A DNA stretch of 64,000 nucleotides from an uncultured Roseobacter sp. GTDB lineage: Bacteria; Pseudomonadota; Alphaproteobacteria; Rhodobacterales; Rhodobacteraceae. Shown in pieces: positions 31,704-43,191 of the stretch. The notes below the pieces were generated by a model. The model had not been told where the DNA came from. It did no database searches and saw nothing but the letters and a program-made list of their open reading frames with translations. The stretch covers positions 124,001 through 188,000 of the forward strand of contig NZ_CANLQB010000002.1 of the NCBI RefSeq assembly GCF_947493125.1, in the 5' to 3' direction. The position numbers were made by a program, and so were the translations under genes. Within the stretch, counting starts at the first letter, position 1, and every line of letters starts with the position of its first letter.

Positions 31704-32602
31704 CAGCCTCCGTCCAACCTTATGCAGCCGAGCCAAAAGCCCTGCGGTCCGACGCCGAAGCACAGGCGGCACGGCTGCCGGACCTCCTGGCCCGCGCCGA
31801 ACATCTCGCCGGGGCCGTGCTGCTGGGGGACCATGGGCGCCGGCGGGCTGGGATGGGCGACGACTTCTGGCAATACCGCCCGGCGCAGGTAGGCGACAGC
31901 CGCCGGTTGATCGACCACCGCCGCTCCGCCCGCGGCGATCAGGAATTCGTGCGCGAACGCGAATGGCAGATCGCCCAATCGGTCATGCTGTGGATCGACC
32001 AGGGCGCCTCCATGCGCTTTGCCAGCGATGCGGCACTGCCCCTCAAGGCCGATCGCGCGAGGTTGCTGGGCCTGGCGACCGCCATTCTGCTGGTCCGCGG
32101 TGGTGAACGTGTCGGCCTGACCGGTACGTCCCTGCCGCCCCGACGCGGCAATACCCAGATCCTGCGCCTGGCCGAGGCTTTCAGCGCTGACGCAGAGCAC
32201 GACTACGCCCCGCCCGAACACCGCGCGATGATCCCTTCAGCCCGGGCGCTTTTCGTCTCGGACTTCATGGGCGATGTGGACGAGGTGAAACTCGCACTGA
32301 CCAAGGCCGCCGACCGGGGCGTGCGCGGCGTACTGCTGCACGTGCTCGACCCGTCTGAGGAGTCCTTCCCCTTCCGGGGTCGCACCATCTTTGAAAGCGT
32401 CGGCGGAAGCCTGGTACATGAGACTTTGAAGGCCAACGACCTGAAGGATCGCTATCTCGACCGCCTGGCCGCCCGAAAGGAAGAGCTGCAACAGCTCTGC
32501 GCCCTGACCAGTTGGCAATACGGCATACATCACACGGATGCCTCCGCGCAATCTGCGTTGCTGTGGCTGTACCGTGCGCTTGATACCGGAGGGGTGCGAT
32601 GA
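31700..32602 (+). CDS. DUF58 domain-containing protein
   Basis: DFWQYRPAQVGDSRRLIDHRRSARGDQEFVREREWQIAQSVMLWIDQGASM. Confidence 0.92.
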
Positions 32603-35376
32603 CGGTTCTGGGCGGTATCGGCTTCACCGCGCCCTGGCTGCTGCTCGCGTTGCTGGCGTTGCCCATCCTTTGGATCATCCTGCGCGCCGTGCCGCCCGCG
32701 CCGATGCGGCGGCGCTTTCCAGGTGTGGCACTGCTTCTCGGGCTCAAGGACGATGAAACCGTCTCCGACCGCACGCCGTGGTGGCTTCTGTTGCTGCGTA
32801 TGCTGGCGGCGGCCGCGATCATCATCGGCCTCGCCGGTCCTGTTCTGAATCCGAACGAGGATCAGGCGCAGGGGAGCGGACCCCTGCTCATCGTGCTCGA
32901 TGGCAGTTGGGCCGGTGCAACCCGCTGGGCCGAGCAGGAAGAGGCCATCGCCGCCCAGCTGACCCGCGCCAGCCGTGCGGGCCGCACCGTCGCATTCCTT
33001 GATCTCGCCCGTCCGCAACCGCCTGTCTTCCAAACCGCGGACGCCTGGCGCAGCCGACTGCCCGGCTTCCGGCCCGCTCCCTGGCAACCGGATCAGGCCC
33101 GCAGCACTCTTGCCTTGTCCTTTCTCGACGACACAGCGGATTTCGACACGCTGTGGTTCAGCGACGGCCTCGACTACCCTGGCCGCGAGGCCGCTCTGCA
33201 GCGCTTCGAGAGCAGCGGCAGCGTCGAAGTCTATCAGACCGCCGCCAATGTGCTGGCCATGGCGCCCGCAGGGTTCGAAGATGGCGCTGTCCAGTTGACG
33301 GCCATCCGCGCCGCCGCGGGCCCCGAGCGTGATGTCACCGTGCAGGCGCGCGGCAAGGATCCGGCGGGTAATGCGAGCATCCTCGCCACCGCCACCGCAA
33401 CCTTCGCCGCGGGCGAGACGACGGCCGACACCGCCCTCTCCCTACCCTCCGAACTGCGCGCCCGGATCACCCGCTTCGATCTGCAGGGCCAGCGCTCTGC
33501 GGGCAGCACCACATTGGCGGACGATGGCCTGCGCCGCCGCGAAGTGGCGCTGATCGCGGGTCGTGAGAGCCGCGAAGGGCTCGAGCTGCTGTCGCCGCTG
33601 CACTACATCGAGCAGGCGCTCGCGCCCAATGCCGACTTGATCGGCGGTGCCCTTGACGAGATCCTGCCCGCGAACCCGGATGTGATCGTCCTCGCCGATG
33701 TGGCGACACTCTCGCCGGCCGAGGAAGAGGGCCTGGGCACCTGGATCGACAATGGCGGCATGCTGGTGCGTTTCGCCGGGCCGCGTGTGGCCGCCAGCGA
33801 CGTCAGCCGAGCCGACGAAGACCCCATGATGCCTGTGCGTCTGCGCTCTGGCGGGCGGACCGTTGGCGGCGCGATGAGCTGGGGCCAACCCAAGGCGCTC
33901 GCGCCTTTCCGCGAAGGCTCGCCCTTCTTCGGTCTGGCGATCCCGGAGGATGTGCAGGTGACCAGCCAGGTGATGGCCCAGCCGGATCCAACGCTGGCCG
34001 AGCGTGTGATCGCCGAGTTGACCGACGGCACCCCTCTGGTGACCCGTAAGGCCAGAGAACAAGGGCAGATCGTGCTGTTCCACGTCACCGCCACCGCGGA
34101 TTGGTCGACCTTGCCGCTCTCCGGGCTCTTCGTGCAGATGCTCGAACGGTTGGCGATTTCCAGTTCCGCCTCCCGCCCCGATGCGGGCCAGCTCGAAGGC
34201 ACGACCTGGACGCCCGAGCAGGTGATGGATGGTTTTGGCACGCTGCGCGAGGCCGGCACCCTGCCCGGTGTGCCGGGGGCCGATCTGCTCACCGCGCGCC
34301 CCGGCCCCGACATGCAGCCGGGTATTTATGCCTCCGGCGACCGGCGGCTGGCGCGCAATGTCATCGAAGACGGTGACACGCTGACCCCTGTGATTTGGCC
34401 CGAGCGGATCCCGGTCAAGGGTTTCGCCGTCCCGCCTGAACAGCCTGTTGCCGGCTGGCTCTTGAGCTTCGCGATCCTTCTGCTGCTGGCCGATGTGATC
34501 GCATCACTGGCGCTCTCGGGCCGCTTGCTGAGCCGCGCCAACCGGATCGCCGTCGTTGCGCTCATTGCGCTCGCTCCGCTGAGCATGGCGCCGGGCGCAC
34601 AGGCCCAAGCCGCCGAAGACGACGCCTTCGCCCTCAATGCAGCTGCAGAACTGGCGCTGGCCTATGTTCTGACCGGCAACCGCTCCGTCGATGAGATGTC
34701 CGATGCCGGGCTGCGCGGTCTCTCCGACACACTCTTCTTCCGCACCTCGGTTGAGCCCGCCGCCCCCGTCGGCGTCGATCTCGAAATGGATGAGCTGGCC
34801 TTCTTCCCAGTGCTCTACTGGCCCATCACCCCCGACCAGCCGCGCCCCTCCGCCGAAGCCTATGCCAAGCTCAATGCCTATCTGCGCTCTGGCGGTCTGA
34901 TCCTCTTTGATACCCGCGACGCCGATGTGGCCCGCTTCGGCAACGCCAGCCCCAACGGGCGCAAGCTGCAGGACCTCGCAGCTCCGCTCGACATCCCACC
35001 GCTGGAGCCGCTGCCCGCCGACCACGTGCTGACCCGCACCTTCTATCTGCTGCAGGACTTCCCCGGACGCCACACCAGCCGTGATGTCTGGGTCGAAGCC
35101 GCCCCGCCCGACGCCGAACAGGTCGAGGGCATGCCCTTCCGCAACCTCAACGACGGCGTCACCCCCGTTGTCATCGGCGGCAACGACTGGGCTGCGGCCT
35201 GGGCGATCAGCACCACGGGTGCGCCGCTGGTGCCCATCGGGCGCGGCTTCACCGGCGAGAGACAGCGCGAACTGGCTTTCCGCTTCGGTGTGAACCTCAT
35301 CATGCATGTGCTGACCGGTAACTATAAGTCCGATCAGGTGCACGTGCCCGCATTGCTCGATAGGTTGGGTCAATGA
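32599..35376 (+). CDS. DUF4159 domain-containing membrane protein with BatA-like N-terminus
   Basis: N-terminal BatA-type TM region and VWA-like segment; C-terminal DUF4159 (ELAFFPVLYWPI, AYAKLNAYLRSGGLILFDTRDAD). Confidence 0.88.
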   Translation: MTVLGGIGFTAPWLLLALLALPILWIILRAVPPAPMRRRFPGVALLLGLKDDETVSDRTPWWLLLLRMLAAAAIIIGLAGPVLNPNEDQAQGSGPLLIVLDGSWAGATRWAEQEEAIAAQLTRASRAGRTVAFLDLARPQPPVFQTADAWRSRLPGFRPAPWQPDQARSTLALSFLDDTADFDTLWFSDGLDYPGREAALQRFESSGSVEVYQTAANVLAMAPAGFEDGAVQLTAIRAAAGPERDVTVQARGKDPAGNASILATATATFAAGETTADTALSLPSELRARITRFDLQGQRSAGSTTLADDGLRRREVALIAGRESREGLELLSPLHYIEQALAPNADLIGGALDEILPANPDVIVLADVATLSPAEEEGLGTWIDNGGMLVRFAGPRVAASDVSRADEDPMMPVRLRSGGRTVGGAMSWGQPKALAPFREGSPFFGLAIPEDVQVTSQVMAQPDPTLAERVIAELTDGTPLVTRKAREQGQIVLFHVTATADWSTLPLSGLFVQMLERLAISSSASRPDAGQLEGTTWTPEQVMDGFGTLREAGTLPGVPGADLLTARPGPDMQPGIYASGDRRLARNVIEDGDTLTPVIWPERIPVKGFAVPPEQPVAGWLLSFAILLLLADVIASLALSGRLLSRANRIAVVALIALAPLSMAPGAQAQAAEDDAFALNAAAELALAYVLTGNRSVDEMSDAGLRGLSDTLFFRTSVEPAAPVGVDLEMDELAFFPVLYWPITPDQPRPSAEAYAKLNAYLRSGGLILFDTRDADVARFGNASPNGRKLQDLAAPLDIPPLEPLPADHVLTRTFYLLQDFPGRHTSRDVWVEAAPPDAEQVEGMPFRNLNDGVTPVVIGGNDWAAAWAISTTGAPLVPIGRGFTGERQRELAFRFGVNLIMHVLTGNYKSDQVHVPALLDRLGQ

Positions 35377-37415
35377 CCGGAAGTATCATCTTCGACCCGC
35401 TGATCCCCTGGTCACTGCTGATCATGGTGGCAGTCATCGCCGCCATCAGCGTGATGCTTGCCGTGGTGCGCGGGCTTAACGGCTGGGCCCTGCGCGCGCT
35501 CGCGGCGCTTGTGGTGATCGCCGCATTGGCTGGCCCCTCTTACCAGCAGGAAGACCGCACGCCGCTCACCGATATTGTGATGCTGCTGGAAGACCAAAGC
35601 GCCAGCCAGCAGCTTTCGGATCGGCCCGCGCAAACAAGTTCTGCTGCCGACACTCTGGCAACCACCATCGCAGCCCGGCCCAACACCGAGGTACGCCGCA
35701 TCACTGTTCCGGACGGCGAGGGTGACGCGGGAACCCAGTTGATGACAGCCCTGTCCGCCGCGCTTGCCGAGGAGCCGCGCGCACGCATCTCCGGCATCGT
35801 CGCGATCAGCGACGGGCAGGTGCATGACCCGGAGCTGCCGCTCGACCTGCCCGCCCCCATGCACCTTCTGATGACCGGCAAGGAGGACGACTGGGACCGC
35901 CGCCTCAGCATCCGCAACGCCCCGGCCTTCGCGATCATCGACGAGCCCGTCACGCTCACCCTGCGGATCGAGGACATGGGCGCCGCGCCCGAGGGCTCCG
36001 GTCTCGCCCCGCTCGATATCTCGGTCGACGGCGCCGAGCCGCAAAGCTTCCAGGTGCCCATCGGCGAAGACATCGAGCTGCCGATCACCCTGCCCCACGG
36101 CGGGCGCAACGTGATCCAATTCACCGTACCGGAAGCAGACGGCGAGTTGACCGACCGCAACAACACAGCACTCATCCAGATGAACGGTGTGCGTGACCGG
36201 CTGCGCGTGCTGCTTGTCTCGGGCGAGCCGCACCCCGGCGGGCGCACCTGGCGCAACCTGCTGAAATCCGACAGCTCCGTCGACCTCGTGCATTTCACCA
36301 TCCTGCGCCCGCCCGAGAAACAGGACGGTGTGCCGGTGAGCGAACTCAGCCTCATCGCCTTTCCCACGCGCGAGTTGTTCCTTGAGCGGATCGACGACTT
36401 CGATCTGATCATCTTTGATCGCTACAAGCGCCGCGGCATCCTGCCGGCGCTCTACCTCGACAATGTGGCCAACTATATCCGTCAAGGCGGTGCCGTTCTT
36501 GTGGCCGCGGGTCCCGATTTCGCCAGCGCCGACAGCCTCTATCGCTCACCGCTCGGCTCGGCCCTGCCCGCCTCGCCCACGGCCCGTGTGCTTGAGGAGC
36601 CTTACCTGCCCACGGTGACCGACCTCGGCGACCGTCACCCGGTGACCACCGGTTTGCCCGAAGGCGGTGACTGGGGGCGCTGGCTGCGCCAGATCGACAT
36701 CGCGCAATCCAGCGGCCACAGCGTGATGTCCGGCATCGACGACCGCCCGCTTCTGGTGCTCGACCGCGTCGGTGAAGGCCGTGTGGCGCTGCTGGCCTCG
36801 GACCACGCCTGGCTGTGGAACCGTGGCTATGAAGGCGGCGGGCCACAGTTGGAGCTGCTGCGCCGCCTCGCCCACTGGATGATGAAGGAGCCCGAGCTCG
36901 AAGAAGAATCCCTCACCGCCGACGCCACCGGCCAGACCATGCGTATCAAACGCCGCACGCTGTCGGACCAGGTGCCGCCGGTCACCGTCACCGATCCTGA
37001 CGGTGAGACCACCGAACTTGCATTAACAGAAACCAGCCCCGGCGTGTTTGAAACCACCTTCGAAGGCCCCGAGATCGGTCTCTACCGCCTGGTCAACGGC
37101 GATGAGACCGCCGTGATCGGTCTTGGCCCCGCCGCGCCTCGCGAATTTGAGCAGACCATCGCAACCGCGGATGTGCTCGAGCCCGTCATTGCGACGCTGC
37201 GGGGGGGGACTATCCGCCTAGAAGATGGGCTGCCGCGATTGCGCAACGTGCGTGACGGTCGGCCTGCGGCAGGGCGTGGCTGGATCGGACTGACCCCGCG
37301 CGATGCTTTTGAAACCCGCGACGTGCGCCAGACCAACCTGCTGCCGGGCTGGCTCGTCCTGCTGTTGTCGCTGGGGCTGCTGACTGCGGCCTGGCTGCGC
37401 GAAGGGCGCCGCTGA
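35373..37415 (+). CDS. Large membrane-anchored protein with glutamine-amidotransferase-like/VWA-like region (Bat operon partner)
   Basis: N-terminal TMs, C-terminal TM, RDRLRVLLVSGEPHPGGRTWRNLLKSD, GEGRVALLASDHAWLW; ATGA overlap with upstream gene. Confidence 0.8.
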   Translation: MTGSIIFDPLIPWSLLIMVAVIAAISVMLAVVRGLNGWALRALAALVVIAALAGPSYQQEDRTPLTDIVMLLEDQSASQQLSDRPAQTSSAADTLATTIAARPNTEVRRITVPDGEGDAGTQLMTALSAALAEEPRARISGIVAISDGQVHDPELPLDLPAPMHLLMTGKEDDWDRRLSIRNAPAFAIIDEPVTLTLRIEDMGAAPEGSGLAPLDISVDGAEPQSFQVPIGEDIELPITLPHGGRNVIQFTVPEADGELTDRNNTALIQMNGVRDRLRVLLVSGEPHPGGRTWRNLLKSDSSVDLVHFTILRPPEKQDGVPVSELSLIAFPTRELFLERIDDFDLIIFDRYKRRGILPALYLDNVANYIRQGGAVLVAAGPDFASADSLYRSPLGSALPASPTARVLEEPYLPTVTDLGDRHPVTTGLPEGGDWGRWLRQIDIAQSSGHSVMSGIDDRPLLVLDRVGEGRVALLASDHAWLWNRGYEGGGPQLELLRRLAHWMMKEPELEEESLTADATGQTMRIKRRTLSDQVPPVTVTDPDGETTELALTETSPGVFETTFEGPEIGLYRLVNGDETAVIGLGPAAPREFEQTIATADVLEPVIATLRGGTIRLEDGLPRLRNVRDGRPAAGRGWIGLTPRDAFETRDVRQTNLLPGWLVLLLSLGLLTAAWLREGRR

Positions 37416-37525
37416 CCCACCTTCGCGACACCAGAATCTTGCCTCCGATCCATCAAGGTTAAACAGTTCTTCACCTCATGTGACGCAAAGTGCCGCAAAA
37501 AGGTTTGAAGAACACCGGTGGTCGG

Positions 37526-39805
37526 ATGAGTCTCGCCAACAAATTGGCCGAAGAACGCCGCGGTCGGTTGGCTGCGGAGCGCCTGCTTGAGCTCAAGCAG
37601 GCGGAGCTTTTTGCCGCCAATCGCAAACTTGGCGAACATGCCAAGCAACTCTCGCACGAAATCGTCGAGACCAGGGCCGAAGTGGCCAATGTCCGCGATG
37701 AAAACCAGCGCGTGAAATCCGACCTCTCCGCCGCACATGAGAAGATCGAGATCGTCGAGCGCCGTCTCTGGCACTCGATCGAGACCATCAACGACGGTTT
37801 TGCCTTCTTCACGCCCGATCTGGAAATGATCATGGCGAACAAGGCCTATCTGGCCGTGTTCGACGGGCTGGAGGAGGTCAAACCCGGCGTCAGCTACGTG
37901 ACCATTCTCCAACTTTTGACCGAAGAAGGCATCGTCGATATCGGCGACAATACCCCAGCCGCCTGGCGCCAGCACATGATCGACCGGGTGCAGCGCACCG
38001 TGCCGGAGCCGGAGGTGATCCGCCTCTGGAACGGCGAGTACATCAAGATCATCGACCGGCGCGGCCCGGACGGCGATATCATCTCGCTCGGGCTCAACAT
38101 CACGTCCACCGTAAAGTACGAGAAGAAACTCAAGGCCGCCCGCGAGAGCGCCGAGGCCGCGAACCGCGCCAAATCCGCATTCCTCGCGAACATGAGCCAC
38201 GAGATCCGCACACCGATGAACGGCGTTGTGGGCATGGCCGATGTGCTGGTCGACACACCGCTGACCGAGGAACAGCGGCTCTACGTCGATACGATCAAGA
38301 ACTCGGGCGAGGCGCTTCTGGTCATTATCAACGACGTGCTCGACTACTCCAAGATCGAGGCCGAGCGGCTGCAACTGCACCCCGAACCCTTCGATCTGGA
38401 GCAGTCCATCCTCGAAATCATGATGCTGCTGCAGTCCTCCGCCCGCGACAAGGGCCTTGGCCTCACCCTGGACTATGGCCTCTTCCTGCCATCGGAATTT
38501 GTCGGCGATCCCGGTCGCTTACGCCAGATCCTGACCAACCTGATGGGCAACGCGGTCAAGTTCACATCCGAAGGCCACGTGCTGGTGAAGGTGCGCGGCA
38601 CGCCAGATGCCGACACGGGGGAGGTGACGCTCAGCGTGACAGTCGAAGACACTGGCATCGGCATAGCCGAGGACATGATCGATCACGTCTTCGGCGAATT
38701 CAACCAGGTGGAGAACGAGCGCAATCGCCAATTCGACGGCACCGGGCTCGGGCTCGCGATCACGCAGCATCTGGTAAAGATGATGGATGGCAAGATCTGG
38801 CTCACCTCGGAGGAAGGTGTCGGCTCCTGCTTCGGGTTCGAGGTGACCTTCCCCGCCGCCGGTGGTCTGCAGCCGGACTACCCCACGCTGCCCGATACGT
38901 TGCGCCATGTGATGGTGATCGACGACTTTGAGCCAAACCTGCAGATCCTCACCACACAGCTGGAGCAGCTGGGCCTGAAGGTCACCAACTGCACCGAGCC
39001 CGCCGCCGCCCTGGCGCTGCTGGACCGCAGCGTTGATCTGGTGTTGGTCGATCATATCATGCCCGACATGAACGGCCTCGAATTCGCGAAAACCGCCCGC
39101 GCGGCCGGACATGAGACGCCCCTTCTACTGCTCAGCTCAAACGTCGGCTATGCGCGGGCCGATGCGGCCAAGGAATACGTCGATGCCATCGTCCAGCGCC
39201 CCTTCCCGCGCCGGGACCTGCTGCAATGGCTGTCCACCTGGGAGGGCAAACAGGCCCCCGAAGCAGCAGATGATGAGGAAACGGGCAACCCGACGTTCTC
39301 GCACCAAGGCACCCCACCACAGCCGGCGCCGTCAGCCGACGCGCCCGCTCCGGAGGAGCCCGACGCACCGGAGCCGCCCCAGCCACGTCGCATGCGGGTG
39401 CTCGCTGCAGAAGACAACAAGACAAACCAACTTGTTCTGCGCAAGATGCTCAAGGATGTGGATGTCGAGTTGAAATTCGCCAACAACGGTCTGGAAGCGG
39501 TCGAAGCCTATACCGCCTTCTCGCCCGATCTGATCTTCATGGACATCTCGATGCCGAAGATGGACGGAAAGGAGGCCACACAGAAGATCCGCGAGATTGA
39601 GGCGGAGACCGGTCGCCACGTGCCGATCATCGCGCTCACCGCCCACGCGATGGAGGGTGACAATGTAGACATTCTCGCCGTGGGCCTCGATCACTACATG
39701 TCAAAACCTGTGCGCAAGGCCGAAATGCACGCGCATATTCTCGACTACTGTCCACCGGATGCGGTCAATCCAAAAGAGGATCTGCCCAGTCAGTCGGTGG
39801 GATAG
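37526..39805 (+). CDS. Hybrid sensor histidine kinase with PAS-like domain and two receiver domains
   Basis: Coiled coil, PAS-like, His[19 protein letters not shown], HATPase [10 protein letters not shown] / [12 protein letters not shown]1 ([20 protein letters not shown]), REC2 ([20 protein letters not shown]). Confidence 0.93.
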   Translation: MSLANKLAEERRGRLAAERLLELKQAELFAANRKLGEHAKQLSHEIVETRAEVANVRDENQRVKSDLSAAHEKIEIVERRLWHSIETINDGFAFFTPDLEMIMANKAYLAVFDGLEEVKPGVSYVTILQLLTEEGIVDIGDNTPAAWRQHMIDRVQRTVPEPEVIRLWNGEYIKIIDRRGPDGDIISLGLNITSTVKYEKKLKAARESAEAANRAKSAFLANMSHEIRTPMNGVVGMADVLVDTPLTEEQRLYVDTIKNSGEALLVIINDVLDYSKIEAERLQLHPEPFDLEQSILEIMMLLQSSARDKGLGLTLDYGLFLPSEFVGDPGRLRQILTNLMGNAVKFTSEGHVLVKVRGTPDADTGEVTLSVTVEDTGIGIAEDMIDHVFGEFNQVENERNRQFDGTGLGLAITQHLVKMMDGKIWLTSEEGVGSCFGFEVTFPAAGGLQPDYPTLPDTLRHVMVIDDFEPNLQILTTQLEQLGLKVTNCTEPAAALALLDRSVDLVLVDHIMPDMNGLEFAKTARAAGHETPLLLLSSNVGYARADAAKEYVDAIVQRPFPRRDLLQWLSTWEGKQAPEAADDEETGNPTFSHQGTPPQPAPSADAPAPEEPDAPEPPQPRRMRVLAAEDNKTNQLVLRKMLKDVDVELKFANNGLEAVEAYTAFSPDLIFMDISMPKMDGKEATQKIREIEAETGRHVPIIALTAHAMEGDNVDILAVGLDHYMSKPVRKAEMHAHILDYCPPDAVNPKEDLPSQSVG

Positions 39806-40569
39806 TCCCGCACGAACACGGGCGCATCCGGCTTTGACAGATCCGGCCGATAGGCATAGCCGCCTTCACTGAAGGCTTCGATCCCCGCAGGCTCCGTGAG
39901 CCGATTCTCGATGATATGCCGCGCCATGGCCCCTCGCGCCTTCTTGGCGAAGAAACTCGCAATCCGGGGCCCCTTCCCGTCGTGCTTGTCTTCCATGAAG
40001 GACGGTGTGATCACCCGCAGCCTGAGCGTCTTCGGCGCAACCGCACCAAAATACTCCTGGCTTGCACAGTTCACCAGCACCTGCGCTCCCACGGCATCCG
40101 CCTGCGCATTCAACGCTTTCGAGAGCCCGTCACGCCAATAGTCATACAGGTTTGCTCCGCGGCGAGTCTGCAGCCGGCTGCCCATCTCCAACCGATAGGG
40201 CTGGATCGCGTCGAGCGGGCGCAGCAGCCCATAGAGACCCGACAGGATCCGCAGATGGTCCTGCGCCCAGTTCAGATCATCGGCGCTGAGGCTCTGCGCC
40301 TCCAAGCCTTGATAGGTATCACCCGCAAAGGCCAGAACAGCGGGTCGGGTGACCTCCTCCACGGGATCCGCCTCGAAGGCCGCAAACCTGTCCCGGTTGA
40401 GCCGTGCCAGATCATCCGAGAGATCCATCAGCCCCTTGAGCTTGCCCAAGGTCAGGTTGCGCGCGGTCTTGACCAGCCGCACGGCATCTTCCTGAAAGGC
40501 GGGCGCGGTCGTCGCCACATCCCGCATCGCCCAATCCAGCCGCTTGGCCGGCGAAATCACCACCAACAT
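39790..40569 (-). CDS. yaaA: Peroxide stress protein YaaA
   Basis: MLVVISPAKRLDW start; LSGLYGLLRPLDAIQPYRLEMG; LVNCASQEYF. Confidence 0.95.
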   Translation of the reverse strand: MLVVISPAKRLDWAMRDVATTAPAFQEDAVRLVKTARNLTLGKLKGLMDLSDDLARLNRDRFAAFEADPVEEVTRPAVLAFAGDTYQGLEAQSLSADDLNWAQDHLRILSGLYGLLRPLDAIQPYRLEMGSRLQTRRGANLYDYWRDGLSKALNAQADAVGAQVLVNCASQEYFGAVAPKTLRLRVITPSFMEDKHDGKGPRIASFFAKKARGAMARHIIENRLTEPAGIEAFSEGGYAYRPDLSKPDAPVFVRDYPTD

Positions 40570-40610
40570 GCCCGCATCCCCATCGGTTCCAGCTCTCTTA
40601 CCCGGTCGAC

Positions 40611-42656
40611 TTAGCCCGCCTCCCGCAGCACGTCCAGAAAGGCCGGGCCAAAGCGTGCGGCGCGCCGGTCACCCAACAACCGCTCCAGCGCGGATGGGTC
40701 CGCATCCCGCATCTGCGCCACCTTTGCGAGCAGCGAGGCCGAACAGCTCAACGGTTTGTCCACCCCGTCCACACCGCGCGCCAAATCGGCTTGCACCGCC
40801 AGCAAACGGTCATAGATCGAACCAGCCGTGCGCCCCGCCAGCTTGCGGCGGGTCGGGTGCATCTGTTCCGCTTCGCCGACGATCACCGCGAGGAAGTCCG
40901 CACCATACCGCTCCAGCTTCTTGGCCCCGACCCCGCCGATCCGCGCCATCTCGTCCAGCGTCTGCGGGCGTGTCTGCGCCATCTCGATCAGTGTCCGATC
41001 ATTGAAGATCACATAGGCGGGTGCCTTTGCCGCCTCGGCAAAAGCACGGCGCTTGGCTTTCAGCGCAGAGAGCAATGGCGCATCCTCATCCGAGACCATC
41101 GCTTTCACCGCCGGGCGCCGCGATGCAGAGGCCGTGCGGATGCTGTCGCGCCGCAGCGTGATCTGCGCCTCGCCCCGCAGGATCGGCAGTGCTGCATCGG
41201 TCATTCGCAACGCCCCATGCCGCTCAGGATCGGGCCGCACCAGATCATGCCCCATCATCTGCCGGAACACCGCCTGCCATTGCCGCCGGTCATATTCGGT
41301 ACCCACACCATAGGTCGGCAGTACCTGATGCCCGCGCTGCCGCACCTTGTCGGTCTCATTGCCGAGCAGGATGTCGATGAGATGCCCCGCACCAAACCAC
41401 TCCTCCGTGCGGAGGATCGCCGAGAGCGCCTTGCGCACCGCTGTGGTGCCGTCGAACACCTCCGCCGGGCGGTCGCAGAGATCGCACTTGCCACAAGTAA
41501 CCTCACCTTCGTCGAAATACCCCAAAAGGGTCTTGCGCCGACACTCCAACGCCTCGGCGAGCCCCAGAAGTGCATTCAGCCGCGCGTGATCCGCCGCCCG
41601 CCGCTCGGGTGGGGCCAACCCCTCGTCGATCTGGGAGCGGCGCAGGCGAATGTCATCCGGACCAAACAGCGTCAGCGTCTCCGCCGGGGCCCCGTCCCGG
41701 CCCGCACGCCCGATCTCCTGATAATAGGCCTCGATGGATTTGGGCAGATCCGCATGGGCCACCCAGCGGATATCCGGCTTGTCGACCCCCATGCCAAAAG
41801 CCACGGTCGCGACCACGATCAATCCGTCTTCGCGCTGAAACCGTGTCTCGGCGATGCGCCGATCTTCCGCCTCCATGCCTCCGTGATAGTGCAACGCCGC
41901 ATGCCCCGCGTCGCGCAGTGCGGCGGCCAGCCCCTCGGTCTTGGCGCGTGTCCCGCAATAGACGATCCCCGACTGCCCCTTGCGCGCCGCGGCAAACTCC
42001 AGAATCTGCCGCCGGGGGCCATCCTTGGCAGCAAAGGCCAGGTGGATGTTTGGCCGGTCAAACCCGCGCAGAAAGGCATGCGGCGCCTCGCCATCAAACA
42101 GCTTCTCGACAATCTCCGCCCGCGTCTCCGCATCTGCCGTCGCCGTGAACGCCGCCAGAGGCACCCCCAGGTCCCGCCGCAGCGCCCCGATCCGCAAGTA
42201 ATCTGGCCGGAAATCATGACCCCACTGGCTCACGCAATGTGCCTCGTCGACCGCGATCAGCGACACATTCGAGCGCCGCAGCAGCGCGGTCGCCGACCCC
42301 GCCGCCAACCGCTCCGGTGCCATATACAAAAGCTTGAGCCGCCCCGCCGCCAGCGCCTCGAACACTGCATCGGTCTCCTCAGGCGTATTGCCCGACGTCA
42401 GCGCCCCGGCCGCGACCCCCGTCTCCTGCAGCGCGCGCACCTGGTCGCGCATCAGCGCGATCAGCGGCGAGATCACCACCGTGACACCCTCGCGTATCAG
42501 TGCAGGCAGTTGGAAACATAAGGATTTTCCACCGCCTGTGGGCATGATGGCCAGAACGTTTTCGCCTGCCGAAACCGCATCTACGATCTCGCCCTGGCCG
42601 GGACGAAAGGCGTCAAACCCAAAGATGTCCTTCAACAACGCTGCCGCGTCCGACAT
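40611..42656 (-). CDS. recQ: ATP-dependent DNA helicase RecQ
   Basis: FRPGQGEIVDAV, MPTGGGKSLCFQLPA, DEAHCVSQWGHDFRPDY, RQC Zn site CGKCDLC, HRDC region. Confidence 0.96.
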   Translation of the reverse strand: MSDAAALLKDIFGFDAFRPGQGEIVDAVSAGENVLAIMPTGGGKSLCFQLPALIREGVTVVISPLIALMRDQVRALQETGVAAGALTSGNTPEETDAVFEALAAGRLKLLYMAPERLAAGSATALLRRSNVSLIAVDEAHCVSQWGHDFRPDYLRIGALRRDLGVPLAAFTATADAETRAEIVEKLFDGEAPHAFLRGFDRPNIHLAFAAKDGPRRQILEFAAARKGQSGIVYCGTRAKTEGLAAALRDAGHAALHYHGGMEAEDRRIAETRFQREDGLIVVATVAFGMGVDKPDIRWVAHADLPKSIEAYYQEIGRAGRDGAPAETLTLFGPDDIRLRRSQIDEGLAPPERRAADHARLNALLGLAEALECRRKTLLGYFDEGEVTCGKCDLCDRPAEVFDGTTAVRKALSAILRTEEWFGAGHLIDILLGNETDKVRQRGHQVLPTYGVGTEYDRRQWQAVFRQMMGHDLVRPDPERHGALRMTDAALPILRGEAQITLRRDSIRTASASRRPAVKAMVSDEDAPLLSALKAKRRAFAEAAKAPAYVIFNDRTLIEMAQTRPQTLDEMARIGGVGAKKLERYGADFLAVIVGEAEQMHPTRRKLAGRTAGSIYDRLLAVQADLARGVDGVDKPLSCSASLLAKVAQMRDADPSALERLLGDRRAARFGPAFLDVLREAG

Positions 42657-42666
42657 GCCTGATCCC

Positions 42667-42703
42667 TAGTGTGAACTGCTCTTTTTTGCAGAGTCACACA
42701 CTA
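42667..42703. repeat. Inverted repeat upstream of recQ
   Basis: tagtgtga ... actgc-tctttttt-gcag ... cacacta; arms read directly, with internal mismatches. Confidence 0.5.
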
Positions 42704-42765
42704 AGGAATCGTGAACAAGCCCCGGCCCTTCATTGTTCGAAAAATATGCAGTCCACGGTCTGAAT

Positions 42766-43053
42766 TCAGACAAACAGACCGTAGTTGTTGACCAGCACGA
42801 TCCGCAGGATCGCCACGCCAAGAAGCACCGCCAGAGGCGCCAGGTCTATCCCGCCCATCGCTGGCAGGATCCGGCGCACCGGGGCATAGAGCGGCTCCAG
42901 AATGCGGTTCAGCCCGTACCAGATCTGCGCCACCAGTTGCTGGCTGGTATTGAGCACCTGAAAGTTGATCAGCCAGCTCATGATCACATGCGCGATGATG
43001 AAGAACCACAGCACATCCAACAGCAACATGATGACTTGGAACAGCGATTGCAT
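42766..43053 (-). CDS. YggT family membrane protein
   Basis: MQSLFQVIMLLLDVLWFFIIAHVIMSWLINF; LEPLYAPVRRILPAMGGIDLAPLAVL. Confidence 0.92.
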   Translation of the reverse strand: MQSLFQVIMLLLDVLWFFIIAHVIMSWLINFQVLNTSQQLVAQIWYGLNRILEPLYAPVRRILPAMGGIDLAPLAVLLGVAILRIVLVNNYGLFV

Positions 43054-43191
43054 CGGCAAACCTCTCTTTGCGTGCGCTTCAATTAAGCAAGAGCGCTTCA
43101 TTTCGCAAGGCCGCGTGCCGGTCTTGGTTGATCAGGTCCAAAGCGTGACTTGCCTGATGCCTGTGCGCCTGCTCTACCTCGAAGGGCAACA

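Noticed and set aside
40791-42521. 576-aa plus-strand ORF opposite recQ
   Set aside because: Antisense to a fully motif-supported RecQ; no plausible domain.
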